Assembly (NCBI RefSeq): GCF_006715225.1
Contig: NZ_VFMU01000001.1
Location: 3,658,001-3,722,000 of the forward strand
Origin: Arthrobacter sp. SLBN-112
Lineage (GTDB): Bacteria > Actinomycetota > Actinomycetes > Actinomycetales > Micrococcaceae
DNA length: 64,000 nt
Direction: 5' to 3'
Positions 8,786-20,469 of the stretch are shown in pieces (the stretch's first letter is position 1; every line of letters starts with the position of its first letter). The position numbers and the translations under genes were made by a program. The notes beneath the pieces were generated by a model. The model made no database searches, was not told where the DNA came from, and saw nothing but the letters and a program-made list of their open reading frames with translations.

Positions 8786-9610
8786 TCAGTGGGTCCCCGG
8801 GACGCTGCGGAACACATCCGGGTAGTTGTCCAGGGTCTTGATCCTGTTAAGCGGCCAGGCGATGACCGCGGCCTTGCCTTCCAGGTCCTTGAGGTCGATG
8901 AATCCCCCGTCCGTCTCCATGTGGGCACGGGAATCGGCAGAATGGTTCCGGTTGTCACCCATCACCCACACCTTGCCTTCCGGTACGGTGACGTCAAAGT
9001 TGCGGATCTGCGGGACTTCGGCGGGATTGATGTACTTCTCGTCGACGGCGGTCCCGTTAATGGTCAGTTTACCGCCGGCGTCACAGCAGACCACATGGTC
9101 GCCAGGGAGGCCGATGACACGCTTGACCAGGTGCTGCTCCGAATTGTCCGGCAGGAGGCCAACAAAGGTCAGGCCGTCCTGAACCCAGGTGAACGCGCCC
9201 TGCTCCTTGGCGGGGGCCGGCGGCAGCCAGCCCTTGGTATCGCGGAACACCACAACGTCCCCGCGGCTGAGAGCAAAGGGCTCCGGAACAAGGAGGTTGA
9301 CGAAGATCCGGTCATCCACGTCCAAGGTGTTCACCATGGACTCCGAGGGGATGAAGAACGCCCGGAACAGGAAAGTCTTGATGAGGAAGGACAGCACCAC
9401 GGCAATGACCACTACTGTGGCGATTTCCCTCAGCCACCCGAGCAGGGGATTACCGCTGGACTTGCCGGCCGCCTTCGACGACGCCCTGTCCCGCCGGTGG
9501 ACGTGGGCGGATTCCGGGGACCCGCCGGGCACCGAGGAAGCTGGAACGGCGGGCGTCTCTGATGCGCCGTCGTGGCGCGGTTCAGGTCTCCGCGCGTGGT
9601 TCTCGGGCAT
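8786..9610 (-). CDS. lepB: Signal peptidase I (first of two, longer form)
   Basis: A 274-residue membrane-anchored serine protease that removes signal peptides outside the membrane. A polar, charged cytoplasmic leader of about 55 residues precedes one transmembrane helix ([19 protein letters not shown]). The catalytic Ser is in [12 protein letters not shown] and the general-base Lys in [12 protein letters not shown]. The box [12 protein letters not shown] follows. Its ATG directly abuts the stop codon of a second signal peptidase gene, and rnhB follows 2 bp later. Confidence 0.95.
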   Translation of the reverse strand: MPENHARRPEPRHDGASETPAVPASSVPGGSPESAHVHRRDRASSKAAGKSSGNPLLGWLREIATVVVIAVVLSFLIKTFLFRAFFIPSESMVNTLDVDDRIFVNLLVPEPFALSRGDVVVFRDTKGWLPPAPAKEQGAFTWVQDGLTFVGLLPDNSEQHLVKRVIGLPGDHVVCCDAGGKLTINGTAVDEKYINPAEVPQIRNFDVTVPEGKVWVMGDNRNHSADSRAHMETDGGFIDLKDLEGKAAVIAWPLNRIKTLDNYPDVFRSVPGTH

Positions 9611-10288
9611 TTACCGTCCGTTCTGTGTTGTTGGCCCCGATGCCGGCGGCCGTGCTACTGGAGCAAATCTATCAAGCGGCCAAAGGATCTGGACCGGCCG
9701 GCCAATCACCCGGTCCAGCGGAACCACCCCGCCGCCCGGAGCGCCCAGCAGGCTCCGGGAATCCGCGGACACGGAGCGGTGGTCCCCCATGAGCCACAGC
9801 CTCCCCTCCGGAACCAGGGTGCTGAACTTCTGCGTGCTGGGTGCGTCCCCAGGGAAGATGTAGGGCTCATCCAAGGGTTGGCCGTTGACGGTGACCTTGC
9901 CGGCGGCGTCGCAGCAGACCACAATGTCGCCGGGAAGGCCGATGACCCGCTTGACGTAAGTGGTGTCGCTGCCGGTCAGGCCAAGCCACTGCATCGCTGC
10001 GGCTGCTGCATCCACCAGCGGACCCTTGCCGCTGTTCAACGGCGCAAAGCTGCCGCGTCCGTCAAAGACGACAACGTCCCCGTGCCGGATTGGTTCGGAC
10101 TGGAAGTCCGTGCGTGACACCAGGATCCGGTCCCCGCCTTCGAGCAGCGGCTCCATGGACTCGGACGGAATGAAGTAGACGTCCAGCCACAAGGACCGGG
10201 CCACCCCGCTGATGGCCACGGCCAGGACCACTGCCAGTAAAACAAAACGCCAGCCCGTTTTGCGGGGCTGGCGTTTTGTCTGGTGCAT
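9611..10288 (-). CDS. lepB: Signal peptidase I (second, shorter paralogue)
   Basis: A 225-residue paralogue of the adjacent lepB. A short basic leader (MHQTKRQPRKTGWR) is followed by a transmembrane helix, the Ser motif FIPSESMEPLLEGGDR, the Lys motif [11 protein letters not shown] and the box MGDHRSVSADSR, where Asn of the usual GDN is His. ATG 10288 has AGGAT 9 nt upstream, supporting this start. Unusually, a perfect terminator-like hairpin (10242-10279) lies inside codons 4-16. Together with lepB and rnhB it forms a tight unit downstream of rplS. Confidence 0.93.
   Translation of the reverse strand: MHQTKRQPRKTGWRFVLLAVVLAVAISGVARSLWLDVYFIPSESMEPLLEGGDRILVSRTDFQSEPIRHGDVVVFDGRGSFAPLNSGKGPLVDAAAAAMQWLGLTGSDTTYVKRVIGLPGDIVVCCDAAGKVTVNGQPLDEPYIFPGDAPSTQKFSTLVPEGRLWLMGDHRSVSADSRSLLGAPGGGVVPLDRVIGRPVQILWPLDRFAPVARPPASGPTTQNGR
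10242..10279 (-). terminator. Intrinsic-terminator-like hairpin inside the 5' end of the second lepB
   Basis: Perfect 15-bp arms at 10242-10256 and 10265-10279 enclose an 8-nt loop. On the minus strand the stem ends in GTTTTGT followed by TTTA, so it reads like a normal rho-independent terminator after rplS. It overlaps codons 4-16 of the downstream signal peptidase gene, where it could attenuate the lepB-rnhB part of the operon. Confidence 0.75.
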
Positions 10289-10372
10289 GGTCCGTATCCT
10301 GGCGCTGGGGCATTGCTCCGGCGCGTGCCGGCTACGGCCGTGCTCCGGCCTGGCAGTAAGTCCGGGCAGAAC

Positions 10373-10732
10373 TTACTTGGCGGAGCTGAAGTCGCGCTTT
10401 TCCTTGATCTTGGCAGCCTTGCCGCGCAGTGCACGCATGTAGTACAGCTTGGCGCGGCGGACGTCACCCTTGGTGACAACCTCGATCTTTTCGATGATCG
10501 GAGAGTGCACCGGGAAGGTACGCTCCACGCCAACACCGAAGGAGACCTTGCGGACGGTGAAGGTTTCGCGCACGCCGTCGCCCTGGCGGCCCAGGACGAA
10601 GCCCTGGAAGACCTGGACACGGGTGTTCTTGCCTTCGATGATGTTCACGTGCACCTTGAGCGTGTCGCCGGCGCGGAATTCGGGAACATCGTTACGCAGC
10701 GAGGCTGCATCGACGGAGTCGAGAATATGCAT
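10373..10732 (-). CDS. rplS: 50S ribosomal protein L19
   Basis: A 119-residue large-subunit protein at the subunit interface. It matches the family from [13 protein letters not shown] through [21 protein letters not shown] and [21 protein letters not shown] 10732 is chosen because AGGAG lies 8 nt upstream; an upstream GTG would add eight residues with no support. It follows trmD after a 236-bp gap that contains a convincing promoter, so it can be transcribed apart from rpsP-rimM-trmD. Confidence 0.97.
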   Translation of the reverse strand: MHILDSVDAASLRNDVPEFRAGDTLKVHVNIIEGKNTRVQVFQGFVLGRQGDGVRETFTVRKVSFGVGVERTFPVHSPIIEKIEVVTKGDVRRAKLYYMRALRGKAAKIKEKRDFSSAK

Positions 10733-10928
10733 GATTGCACTCCTGGTGAACGCCACAGGTCATTCACTTTGGGTCACGGCAGGCAAGTCCGGCCGCCGCA
10801 AGGCGTGCCGGGTCTCCCCGCCGAAAGTAAAATGGTCCGGCCGCTTCAAGGGTTGATGGGGCCGGTTGTCCGGCTGTTGGCCGCGCTACCCCCTGTGGCA
10901 GGTGCGGACCCAGCAGACACAAGGGTTA

Positions 10929-10957
10929 ATTTTGCCACAGTGGCAGGGTTACGCCAA
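10929..10957 (-). promoter_or_regulatory. Putative sigma-70-type promoter for rplS
   Basis: Minus strand: -35 TTGGCG (10952-10957), 17-nt spacer, -10 CAAAAT (10929-10934). It would give a 5' leader of roughly 190 nt before rplS, long enough for autogenous control. Confidence 0.55.
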
Positions 10958-10968
10958 TTCGTCGGGTA

Positions 10969-11781
10969 CTAATCCTGCTGCCCGGCTGCCGGCTCCGGAC
11001 GGCGGGCCAGCCTGCCGTCCACGATGTCGTACCCCAGGTTGTGCAATTCCGTGCGGTCTGCACGCGGGAGGCTGCCGGCGTCGAACCCTTCCAGGAGGTC
11101 CGGCCGCCGCTCTGCTGTCCGGCGGTACTGCTCGTGGCGCCGCCACTGGGCAATCCTGCCGTGGTTGCCGCTAAGGAGCACCGGCGGCACCTCCCGGTCG
11201 CGCCAAACGGAGGGCTTGGTGTAGACGGGATACTCCAGGAGCCCGTCGGAGTGGGATTCCTCCACCAGGGACTCCGGGTTCCCCACCACGCCGGGCAACA
11301 GGCGGCCAATGGCTTCCACCATGGCCAGGACGGCCACTTCGCCGCCGTTCAGCACATAGTCGCCCAGGCTGACCGGCCGGACCGTGAAGTGCTCCTGCGC
11401 CCATTCGATGACCCGTTCATCGATGCCTTCATACCGCCCGCATGCAAACGCCAGGTGCTGCTCCTCGGCCAGTTCATAGGCGAGGGCCTGCGTGAACCGT
11501 TCGCCCGCCGGCGATGGAACGATCAGGACCGGCCTGCTTTCCGGATCCGGACGCCCCACTGCCACTGCCGAGAGGGCCTGCGCCCAGGGCTCAGGCTTCA
11601 TGACCATGCCGGCGCCGCCCCCGTACGGGGTGTCATCGACGGACCGGTGCTTGTCCGTGGTGAAACTGCGGAGGTCATGGACGTGCAGGTCCAGGATTCC
11701 GTCCTGGCGGGCTTTGCCGATCAGCGAGAGTTCGAGCGGGGCGAGGTACTCAGGAAAGATGCTGACGACGTCGATCCGCAT
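10969..11781 (-). CDS. trmD: tRNA (guanine-37-N1)-methyltransferase
   Basis: A 270-residue SPOUT methyltransferase that makes m1G37 in tRNAs reading CNN codons and so prevents frameshifting. Family motifs are [29 protein letters not shown] and the trefoil-knot SAM site [13 protein letters not shown] with [16 protein letters not shown] [14 protein letters not shown]. Its ATG abuts the rimM stop with no gap. The C-terminal end is followed by the rplS promoter region. Confidence 0.97.
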   Translation of the reverse strand: MRIDVVSIFPEYLAPLELSLIGKARQDGILDLHVHDLRSFTTDKHRSVDDTPYGGGAGMVMKPEPWAQALSAVAVGRPDPESRPVLIVPSPAGERFTQALAYELAEEQHLAFACGRYEGIDERVIEWAQEHFTVRPVSLGDYVLNGGEVAVLAMVEAIGRLLPGVVGNPESLVEESHSDGLLEYPVYTKPSVWRDREVPPVLLSGNHGRIAQWRRHEQYRRTAERRPDLLEGFDAGSLPRADRTELHNLGYDIVDGRLARRPEPAAGQQD

Positions 11782-12327
11782 CTAGTCCGTGCCTTCCGGT
11801 TCAGGGGCGGAAGCTTCGTCGGAGTTGAGTTCGAAGAGGCCGTCCGGCGGGGTGAGGAGGATGAAACCTCCCTCGATATTCACCTCGGGCACAATCTGCT
11901 CCACGAACGGGATCAGGATTTCCTTCCCGTCCGGGGTGGTGACCATGAGCAGGTCCTGCACGGGCATCGTATTCAGTGCCGTCACCTTGCCCACCACCTG
12001 CGCCCCTACACGGGCCTCGAGGCCGACGAGCTCATGCTCGTACCATCCCTCGTCGTCGTCCACGTCCAATTCTTCGGTATCGATGAACAGCTTGGCGCCG
12101 CGGAGGGTTTCGGCCTGGTTGCGGTCCGCCACCTCCTCGAAGCCGAGCAGCAGGATGTCCTTGTTCCACCGCGCACTGGACACGGTCAAGGGACCGGAAG
12201 CGGCAGGTTCAACGACGAATTCCGTTCCCGGGACGAACCGGTCCTCCGGAGCGTCGGTCAGCACCTGGACGGTGACTTCCCCGCGAATGCCGTGCGGCTT
12301 GCCAATCCGTGCCACCTGAAGCTGCAT
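11782..12327 (-). CDS. rimM: 16S rRNA processing protein RimM
   Basis: A 181-residue assembly factor for the 30S head that works with ribosomal protein S19. The N-terminal RimM barrel begins MQLQVARIGKPHGIRGEV, and the PRC-barrel region contains EHELVGLEARV and IPFVEQIVPEV. A short acidic C-terminal tail follows. It lies between khpA and trmD, with trmD abutting its stop codon. A strong hairpin in the 102-bp gap before it (12371-12406) may reduce read-through from rpsP-khpA. Confidence 0.95.
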   Translation of the reverse strand: MQLQVARIGKPHGIRGEVTVQVLTDAPEDRFVPGTEFVVEPAASGPLTVSSARWNKDILLLGFEEVADRNQAETLRGAKLFIDTEELDVDDDEGWYEHELVGLEARVGAQVVGKVTALNTMPVQDLLMVTTPDGKEILIPFVEQIVPEVNIEGGFILLTPPDGLFELNSDEASAPEPEGTD

Positions 12328-12370
12328 CTGTTCCCTCTGTTCCCGGTTGTGGTGGTTCTCGTGAAAAGCA

Positions 12371-12406
12371 CTCCGGCCCCTCCACCTGATGGTGAAGGGG
12401 CCGGAG
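12371..12406 (-). terminator. Hairpin between khpA and rimM
   Basis: A perfect 10-bp GC stem (12371-12380 with 12397-12406), extended by weaker pairing near the loop. On the minus strand it is followed by TGCTTTTC, a short T-run, so it looks like a partial terminator inside the rpsP-trmD operon. Confidence 0.6.
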
Positions 12407-12429
12407 CAAAGCTGGATGTTGCCGAGCGC

Positions 12430-12672
12430 TCAGCGGCGGCGGTCGGTATCGACGACGTCGACCCTCACCGGTTCGCCGCCGGCCAGTGCTGCCACCACGG
12501 TGCGCAATGCGCGGGCCGTGCGGCCCTGGCGGCCGATCACCCGTCCCAGGTCGTCCTGATGAACGCGGACCTCGAGGGTGTCCCCGCGGCGGTTGTTCTT
12601 GGAGCTGACCTTGACGTCATCCGGGGAATCGACGATTCCGCGGACCAGGTGTTCCAGCGCTTCTGCCAGCAA
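12430..12672 (-). CDS. khpA: KH-domain RNA-binding protein KhpA
   Basis: An 80-residue protein built around one type II KH domain, with the GxxG loop seen in VIGRQGRTAR. In other bacteria KhpA pairs with KhpB to bind RNA and influence cell size and division. The likely start is TTG at 12672, giving MLAEALEHLVRG, the usual N-terminus; it lies 1 bp after the rpsP stop, so translation is probably coupled. A short TTG-started gene here is easily missed. Confidence 0.9.
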   Translation of the reverse strand: MLAEALEHLVRGIVDSPDDVKVSSKNNRRGDTLEVRVHQDDLGRVIGRQGRTARALRTVVAALAGGEPVRVDVVDTDRRR

Positions 12673-12673
12673 T

Positions 12674-13096
12674 TTACTCAGCCTCGGTGGTCTCAGCTTC
12701 GGCGTCGGCCGGGGCCTCGGCAGCGTCAGGCTTGGAGGCCTTCTTGGTGATGGCTTCCGGGATGATGACCGAGCCCTTCTCCGGGGCAACGAAGGCTTCC
12801 TTCTCGACCTTGGTCTTGAGGGTGCCTTCCTGGCCCGGCAGGCCCTTGAACTTCTGCCAGTCACCGGTGATCTTCAGGATCGCGGCAACCTGCTCGGACG
12901 GCTGGGCGCCGACGGAGAGCCAGTACTGCGCACGCTCGGAGTTGACCTCGATGTACGAGGGCTCTTCGGTGGGGTGGTACTTGCCGATTTCCTCGATGGC
13001 ACGGCCGTCACGCTTGGTGCGTGAGTCCGCGACGACGATGCGGTAGTACGGGGCGCGCATCTTGCCGAAGCGCTTAAGGCGAATCTTTACGGCCAC
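12674..13096 (-). CDS. rpsP: 30S ribosomal protein S16
   Basis: A 140-residue small-subunit protein. The family core runs from [17 protein letters not shown] to about residue 80. A long C-terminal tail rich in Ala, Glu and Lys follows, which is typical of this group of actinobacteria and of unknown use. GTG at 13096 is chosen over an upstream in-frame GTG because AGGAG is correctly placed for it. It is the first gene of the operon; the 235-bp region to 13331 must hold its promoter, but I see no convincing hexamer pair there. Confidence 0.96.
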   Translation of the reverse strand: MAVKIRLKRFGKMRAPYYRIVVADSRTKRDGRAIEEIGKYHPTEEPSYIEVNSERAQYWLSVGAQPSEQVAAILKITGDWQKFKGLPGQEGTLKTKVEKEAFVAPEKGSVIIPEAITKKASKPDAAEAPADAEAETTEAE

Positions 13097-13331
13097 TTTT
13101 GTGGTCACTCCTGTTTCAGAAAAAGGGGTGAACCCGGCTTTCTGCACCCGTGGGGCGGGCCATACTTGCGGGTTCGAAGGACAGGATCCGGACGCGGAGA
13201 GAGGGGCCACGCAGATCGAGTACCTGTTTATTGTGCCAGATGAGCGCTGTTATTTCGACTTGGCCCGCCACGCCGGCCGCCGCAGCCAGCCCGTGGCGCA
13301 CTGAAGGGTACCCAAGCCGGCATCACCCGGG

Positions 13332-13787
13332 TCAGGCGGACCAGACGTACAGGCCAGTCCGCTCGGAATCGTCGAGTGAAGCCGCCAGTTCGGCCACCTG
13401 CTGCACATAGGTCCTGGCCTGCGAGGCGCCGAACGGCATATCCTCCTGCCCGGCCCACTGTTCGGCTACGTCGTCAAGGACATTGCCTTCGCCTTCGGTC
13501 TCATAGGAGAGCAGGTCGGCCAGGGCGCGAACCATGGCCGGCGGAACGGCAAGGAGGGAATCGCTGGCGACGTCCACCATGGTGAGTTCATAGTCGGCAC
13601 CGCCGGCGTGGACCGCAGTCCCGGCAAGATCACCCAGCTGTTCAACTTCGAAGTCACTGATGCCCTGGATCCGCACTGCCTGGCCCGCAGGCCCGCTGTC
13701 CGCCGAGGAGCCACTTCCTTCGTCGAGGATGCCGGCGCGTTTCAGCGCGGTGTCATGGGTGGCGACAAAGATCTCGGTGAAGCCCAT
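13332..13787 (-). CDS. Uncharacterised acidic protein
   Basis: A 151-residue protein that I do not recognise. It begins MGFTEIFVATHDTALKRAG, is strongly acidic and ends ERTGLYVWSA. It has no signal peptide, membrane segment or known motif. The predicted pattern is alternating helices with one long helical stretch near residues 85-140. A GAAGAAGGG ribosome site lies before the ATG. It stands alone, 235 bp upstream of rpsP on the same strand. High GC in codon third positions supports it as a real gene. Confidence 0.7.
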   Translation of the reverse strand: MGFTEIFVATHDTALKRAGILDEGSGSSADSGPAGQAVRIQGISDFEVEQLGDLAGTAVHAGGADYELTMVDVASDSLLAVPPAMVRALADLLSYETEGEGNVLDDVAEQWAGQEDMPFGASQARTYVQQVAELAASLDDSERTGLYVWSA

Positions 13788-13902
13788 GGCGGGTGCCCTT
13801 CTTCCGTTGGCGGAACTGCGTGCCGGCTGCCTGCAGCCCGGCCGTACGGAATCAGCCTAGTAGTTGCGGGCCCGCCCGTGCACGCCGGAGCCGGAGGACC
13901 GG

Positions 13903-14778
13903 TCAGCGGACGGCCACCCGGAGCCGGTTGCGCCACGGGTCCTCGAACCGGAGCTCCGCACCGGTGTGGTGGGCGGGCACCCCGGCGACTTTGAGGCGGT
14001 CAGCCAGCGCCCCGACGTCGTCACCGGAGGGAACCTCGATGAGCACCTCCCCCAGCCCAAGGGTGTCTTTTCGGGGGCCGGCGCCGCGGCTGTTCCAGAC
14101 GTTCATGGCCATGTGGTGGTGGTAACGGCCCGCGGAAACGAACAGTGCCTGCCCATGCCAGCCTGCCGTCTTCTCGAAGCCAAGGGTGCCCACGTAGAAA
14201 TCCCTGGCAGTCTGGACGTCGCCCACCTGAAGATGGACGTGCCCCACACCGGCGGACGTCTGCCGCTGGCCCTCGAGGGACTTCTCGGTGAGGTGCTGCT
14301 CCAGGTAGCGCTGTGGCGGAAGCGCGAGGCTGTCCATCACCACATCCGTCCCGTTCCAGGACCAGTTGCTGCGCGGCCGGTCCCAGTACAGCTCGATGCC
14401 GTTGCCCTCGGGATCGGTGAAGTAGAAGGCCTCACTGACCAGGTGGTCGGCGCTGCCGGTGAAGGAGCGGGGCTCGTACTGGGCGGCCGTGGCGATGGTG
14501 GCGGCGAGGGAAGCCTGGTCCTCGAACAACAGGGCGGTGTGGAACAGGCCAGCTTCCCCCCTGCCGGGAAGGTGCAGCCCTGGCGCCGGCGCCAGGTGGA
14601 CCAGCGGCCTGCCGAGCCTGCCAAGGTAGAGGCCGCCGTCCTGCTCAGCCACCGCCTCCAGGCCCAGGGCGCGCTGGTAGTAGTCGGTCATGACCAACAT
14701 GTCGCCGACCTTGAGCATTACCGTGCCCATGGCGAGGTCGGCGGGAAGAAGATCCTGGCTGCTGGCTGCTTCGGTCAT
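13903..14778 (-). CDS. VOC-superfamily protein, catechol 2,3-dioxygenase-like
   Basis: A 291-residue protein with two vicinal-oxygen-chelate modules, as in CatE-type ring-cleaving dioxygenases. Module one runs roughly over residues 15-130 and module two over 170-285. Candidate metal ligands are His in FHTALLFED, Glu in EGNGIELYWDRP, His in VGHVHLQVGD and Glu in VLIEVPSGDD. AAGGAG lies 8 nt before the ATG. The promoter carries a perfect 12-bp palindrome in its spacer, a layout expected of a MarR-type repressor sensing quinones or phenols. No regulator gene is adjacent. The substrate is unknown. Confidence 0.85.
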   Translation of the reverse strand: MTEAASSQDLLPADLAMGTVMLKVGDMLVMTDYYQRALGLEAVAEQDGGLYLGRLGRPLVHLAPAPGLHLPGRGEAGLFHTALLFEDQASLAATIATAAQYEPRSFTGSADHLVSEAFYFTDPEGNGIELYWDRPRSNWSWNGTDVVMDSLALPPQRYLEQHLTEKSLEGQRQTSAGVGHVHLQVGDVQTARDFYVGTLGFEKTAGWHGQALFVSAGRYHHHMAMNVWNSRGAGPRKDTLGLGEVLIEVPSGDDVGALADRLKVAGVPAHHTGAELRFEDPWRNRLRVAVR

Positions 14779-14830
14779 GTGAAGGCTCCTTGTATTGGAG
14801 GCCGTCCCGTTGGCGGCCTGTCACACATTA

Positions 14831-14859
14831 AAATTACTTGAAGCTTCAATTTATTCCAA
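14831..14859 (-). promoter_or_regulatory. VOC-gene promoter with palindromic operator in the spacer
   Basis: Minus strand: -35 TTGGAA (14854-14859), 17-nt spacer, -10 TAATTT (14831-14836). The spacer contains the perfect palindrome TTGAAGCTTCAA (14838-14849). A dimeric repressor bound there would block RNA polymerase. Confidence 0.6.
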
Positions 14860-14876
14860 GTGCCGGACTCGTCAGC

Positions 14877-18699
<3,823 letters not shown>

Positions 18700-18734
18700 G
18701 TCCCAACCCTATTCCACGGCGCTGACATCCCAGG

Positions 18735-18788
18735 TAAGTAGCGCCAGGTGTCGTTTTGAACGATCAAAACGACACCTGGCGCTACTTA
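18735..18788. repeat. Perfect 25-bp inverted repeat with 4-nt loop
   Basis: Arms 18735-18759 and 18764-18788 are exactly complementary; the loop is ACGA. It fills the gap between the hydrolase gene start and the ffh stop. The stem holds CGTTTTGA next to the loop, so as RNA it would make a very stable hairpin at the 3' end of ffh mRNA. Its length and perfection resemble dispersed REP/MITE-type elements more than an ordinary terminator. I saw no second copy in this window. Confidence 0.85.
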
Positions 18789-18801
18789 ATTGGGGTTGCT
18801 G

Positions 18802-20385
18802 CTACTTGCCCAGGAACTTGTCGAATCCCTTGGGGAGGTTCAGCTGGGACGGATCGAAGTCGCCGCCCTGCTGGCCGAAGGCGGCGCCGGTGGGCAGTGC
18901 CTTCGCAGCGTTGGCACGTCGGGCTTCCGCTTCCTTGCGCTCCTGGGCAGCCTTGGCCGGGTTGCCGGACTTTGCCTTCTTCTTGGGCGCGTTCTTGGCG
19001 TTCTTCCGTGCACCGCCGCCGGCACCGGGCAGCCCCGGCATCCCGGGCATTCCCGGCATGCCGCCCTGGGCCATTTTCTTCATCATCTTCTGGGCCTGGG
19101 CGAAGCGCTCCAGCAGGCCGTTGACCTCGGAGACGTGGACGCCGGAGCCACGGGCGATGCGGGCCCTCCGTGAGCCGTTGATGATCTTGGGCGCAAGCCG
19201 CTCGTGCGGCGTCATGGAGCGGACGATTGCCTCGACGCGGTCGATCTCGCGCTCGTCGAACTGCTCCAGCTGCTGCCGGATGTTCTGCGCACCCGGCATC
19301 ATCATGAGCATCTTCTTCATGGAGCCCATGTTGCGGATCTGCTGCATCTGGGCCAGGAAGTCTTCGAGGGTGAAGTCTTCCTGGTCGGCGAACTTCTTCG
19401 CCATCCGGGCGGCTTCATCCTTGTCCCAGGCCTTTTCGGCCTGTTCGATGAGCGTGAGGATGTCGCCCATGTCCAGGATGCGGGAAGCCATGCGGTCCGG
19501 GTGGAAGAGTTCGAAATCATCCAAACCTTCGCCGGTGGAGGCGAACATGACCGGCTTGCCGGTGACCGACGCGACCGAAAGCGCGGCACCGCCGCGGGCG
19601 TCGCCGTCGAGCTTGGACAGCACGATGCCGGTGAAGTTCACGCCTTCGTCGAAGGCAAGCGCCGTGTTCACGGCGTCCTGGCCGATCATGGAGTCGATCA
19701 CGAAGAGGACTTCGTTGGGCACGATGGCCCGGCGGATCTGGCGCGCCTGTTCCATCATGTCGGCGTCCACGCCCAGGCGGCCGGCAGTGTCGACGATGAC
19801 GACATCGTGCAGCTTCTGGCGGGCTTCCTCGACGCCGGCGCGGGCGACCGCGACGGGATCGCCTGCGGGCTGGTCCAGCTCGGTGGAGGTGGCTCCGGGG
19901 TGCGGGGCGAAGACAGGCACGTTGGCGCGCTGGCCCACCACCTGGAGCTGGGTGACGGCGTTGGGGCGCTGCAGGTCACAGGCCACCAGCATGGGGCTGT
20001 GGCCCTGGGCCTTCAACCACTTGGACAGCTTGCCGGCCAGGGTGGTCTTGCCGGCACCCTGGAGACCGGCGAGCATGATGACGGTGGGGCCGTTCTTGGC
20101 CAGCCGGATCCGCCGGGTTTCGCCGCCGAGGATCTCCTGGAGTTCCTCGTTAACGATCTTGACGATCTGCTGGCTGGGATTCAGTGCAGCCGAGACCTCG
20201 GCACCCAGGGCGCGTTCACGGACCCGGCCAGTGAACTCACGCACCACGGGAACGGCAACATCGGCATCCAGAAGGGCGCGGCGGATCTCCCGGACGGTGG
20301 CATCGACGTCGGCCTCGGTGAGCCTGCCTTTACCGCGGAGATTCTTGAAGGTTGCTGTCAACCGGTCAGAGAGTGAATTGAACAC
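18802..20385 (-). CDS. ffh: Signal recognition particle protein Ffh
   Basis: A 527-residue SRP54 GTPase that binds signal sequences on ribosomes with 4.5S RNA and docks on FtsY. The N domain is followed by the G domain with GLQGAGKTTLAGKL, DTAGRLGVDADM and TKLDGD-like SKLDGDARGG. The C-terminal M domain is methionine-rich (MMKKMAQGGMPGMPGMPG). A lysine-rich tail of about 70 residues follows. The GTG start at 20385 gives MFNSLSDRL, the family N-terminus. It is divergent from the G6PDH gene; no 4.5S RNA gene was recognised here. Confidence 0.97.
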   Translation of the reverse strand: MFNSLSDRLTATFKNLRGKGRLTEADVDATVREIRRALLDADVAVPVVREFTGRVRERALGAEVSAALNPSQQIVKIVNEELQEILGGETRRIRLAKNGPTVIMLAGLQGAGKTTLAGKLSKWLKAQGHSPMLVACDLQRPNAVTQLQVVGQRANVPVFAPHPGATSTELDQPAGDPVAVARAGVEEARQKLHDVVIVDTAGRLGVDADMMEQARQIRRAIVPNEVLFVIDSMIGQDAVNTALAFDEGVNFTGIVLSKLDGDARGGAALSVASVTGKPVMFASTGEGLDDFELFHPDRMASRILDMGDILTLIEQAEKAWDKDEAARMAKKFADQEDFTLEDFLAQMQQIRNMGSMKKMLMMMPGAQNIRQQLEQFDEREIDRVEAIVRSMTPHERLAPKIINGSRRARIARGSGVHVSEVNGLLERFAQAQKMMKKMAQGGMPGMPGMPGLPGAGGGARKNAKNAPKKKAKSGNPAKAAQERKEAEARRANAAKALPTGAAFGQQGGDFDPSQLNLPKGFDKFLGK

Positions 20386-20469
20386 GCGACGTGCACTTCT
20401 TTCAGTGGATGATCGGGACTCGACTATCTAGGGTATCAAGTCAGGCACGGTAGGTGGCATGCTGGCAAA

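Noticed and set aside
11041..12750. 569-codon plus-strand open frame
   Set aside because: It is antisense to trmD, rimM and khpA, which have clear family motifs. Long antisense frames are expected at this GC content.
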